From Planctomycetaceae bacterium (GTDB lineage Bacteria > Planctomycetota > Planctomycetia > Pirellulales > UBA1268), in the NCBI GenBank assembly GCA_947453125.1, contig CANGGC010000098.1:1-7582 (forward strand): DNA of 7,582 nt, written 5' to 3'. The notes beneath the pieces are model-generated. The model searched no databases, had not been told where the DNA came from, and was given only the letters and a program-made list of their open reading frames with translations. Positions 6,647-7,582 of this stretch are shown piece by piece. Both the position numbers and the translations under genes were made by a program. Position 1 is the stretch's first letter, and every line of letters starts with the position of its first letter.

Positions 6647-7582
6647 ATGCGAGTCGACGGCGGATGGCGGAGTCTCTTGAGGGGATTTGTGGCGGCAGGC
6701 TGCCTCGTCGGTTCGCTCGGCAGCGGCGGAGTGGCCCGTGCCGCTCCGCCGGCCGAGTTGTATCTCTCCCCCGATGGCGACGATGCGGCCGACGGCCGCG
6801 TCGGGCGGCCGGTCGCGTCGCTCCGCCGCGCCCTCGACCTCGTCCGCGAATTGCGGAAGCGTCGGGCTTCGCTGGCGCCGATCACGATCGAGGTGGCCGA
6901 CGGCCGGTACGAACTTTCCGACACGCTGCTAATCACGGCCGAGGACAGCGGGGGGGAGAAGTCGCCGACGATCATCCACGCCGCCGAGGATGCCCATCCC
7001 GTCTTCAGTGGTGGACGGCGGATCACCGGCTGGACGGTCACGGAAGTCGACGGCCGGCCGCGCTGGAGCACCGTTCTCCCCGAGGTGAAGGGGGGAAGGT
7101 GGCGATTCACGCAACTGTTCGTCGATGGCCAGCGCCGGTTCCGTCCCACGCTGCCCGCCGAGGGATGGTTCACCGTCCGCGCGGCGTTGCCACCGTCGGC
7201 CGCCGCCGCAGGGCGCGGGCACGACCGGTTCGCGGCTGCCGCTGAGGATGTCCTCCGGGAGTGGAGTCAGCGCGACGCGATCGAGGTCGTGGCCGTGCAT
7301 CAGTGGTCGATGTCGCGGATGCGGATCGCCGCGATTGAGGCGGGAGAGGAGGCCGGCACGGCGAACGTTCAACTCGTCGGCACGACCTCGAGCCTTGAAC
7401 CCTGGGGGGTGATTGCCGCCGGCGCGCGATACCGGCTCGAGAATGTGCGCGAGGCCCTGGGGAGCCCGGGATCGTGGTATCTCGACGTTCCGACCGGCAC
7501 GCTCACCTACTGCCCCCTCGATGGTGAGGATCCGGACACGACCGAGGTCGTGGCGCCGCGGGTCGACACGCTGCTGTCGATC
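6647..7582 (+). CDS. Secreted right-handed parallel beta-helix protein, N-terminal 312 residues (3' end cut off)
   Basis: The frame is open from the ATG to the last base of the window, so the gene continues to the right. Residues 1-32 form a Sec-type signal peptide: arginines at 8 and 12, a hydrophobic stretch from about 13 to 30, and an A-R-A cleavage site at 30-32. The mature part begins with LYLSPDGDDAADG (38-50) and a helix SLRRALDLVRELRK. Next come TIEVADGRYELSDTL (80-94), EDSGG (99-103), PVFSGGRRITGW (118-129), QLFVDGQRRFRP (156-167), and WYLDVPTGTLTY followed by VVAPRVDTLLSI at the window end. This order is the lead-in of large bacterial beta-helix carbohydrate-active proteins, including GH141-like and pectate-lyase-fold proteins. 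The coils that would hold the active site lie outside the window, so the substrate and even enzymatic activity are unproven. It is set off from truB by 107 bases and is probably its own transcription unit. Confidence 0.8.
   Translation, partial: MRVDGGWRSLLRGFVAAGCLVGSLGSGGVARAAPPAELYLSPDGDDAADGRVGRPVASLRRALDLVRELRKRRASLAPITIEVADGRYELSDTLLITAEDSGGEKSPTIIHAAEDAHPVFSGGRRITGWTVTEVDGRPRWSTVLPEVKGGRWRFTQLFVDGQRRFRPTLPAEGWFTVRAALPPSAAAAGRGHDRFAAAAEDVLREWSQRDAIEVVAVHQWSMSRMRIAAIEAGEEAGTANVQLVGTTSSLEPWGVIAAGARYRLENVREALGSPGSWYLDVPTGTLTYCPLDGEDPDTTEVVAPRVDTLLSI

Noticed and set aside
6692..6703. Lipobox (AAGC, Cys19) in the beta-helix protein
   Set aside because: The residue at -3 is Ala rather than Leu or Val, the Cys sits in the middle of the hydrophobic stretch, and a cleaner A-R-A signal peptidase I site follows at residues 30-32.
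5562..7173. Minus-strand open frames 5562-6362 and 6364-7173
   Set aside because: They are antisense to truB and to the beta-helix gene, show no motifs, and are explained by codon bias.

Overview
The window looks like ordinary chromosomal DNA from a high-GC bacterium, most likely a member of the Planctomycetota. That placement is an inference. It rests on the GC content (roughly two thirds by eye), a PknB-type Ser/Thr kinase with one membrane span and no PASTA repeats, a C5-pathway hemL, an MmgE/PrpD protein of the form I associate with planctomycetes, and a secreted beta-helix carbohydrate-type protein. No rRNA, tRNA, CRISPR array, insertion sequence or phage gene was seen.

Layout from left to right. 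An endonuclease/exonuclease/phosphatase (EEP) protein enters from the left edge on the + strand and ends at 654. It converges on hemL across an 11-base gap. A minus-strand pair follows: a transmembrane Ser/Thr protein kinase (start 3982, stop 1967) and hemL (start 1970, stop 666), joined by an ATGA stop/start overlap. A 147-base divergent spacer (3983-4129) holds a candidate minus-strand promoter and a 10-base palindrome. On the + strand an MmgE/PrpD-family protein (4130-5692) overlaps truB (5658-6539) by 35 bases. After a 107-base gap, with a hairpin and a good ribosome binding site, a secreted protein of the right-handed beta-helix type starts at 6647 and runs off the right edge.

How the genes fit together. 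Two co-transcribed pairs flank the divergent spacer: kinase-hemL (signalling with tetrapyrrole synthesis) and MmgE/PrpD-truB (small-molecule dehydratase with tRNA pseudouridylation). In neither pair do the two products share an obvious pathway, so the overlaps may reflect genome compaction rather than joint function. The beta-helix gene has its own leader and is probably a separate unit.

I do not see a convincing new system here. The most checkable oddities are the kinase-hemL coupling, the unclassified outer domain of the kinase, the stretched active-site segment of the MmgE/PrpD protein, and a strong excess of GATC. Several long open frames opposite the real genes are codon-bias shadows and were rejected.
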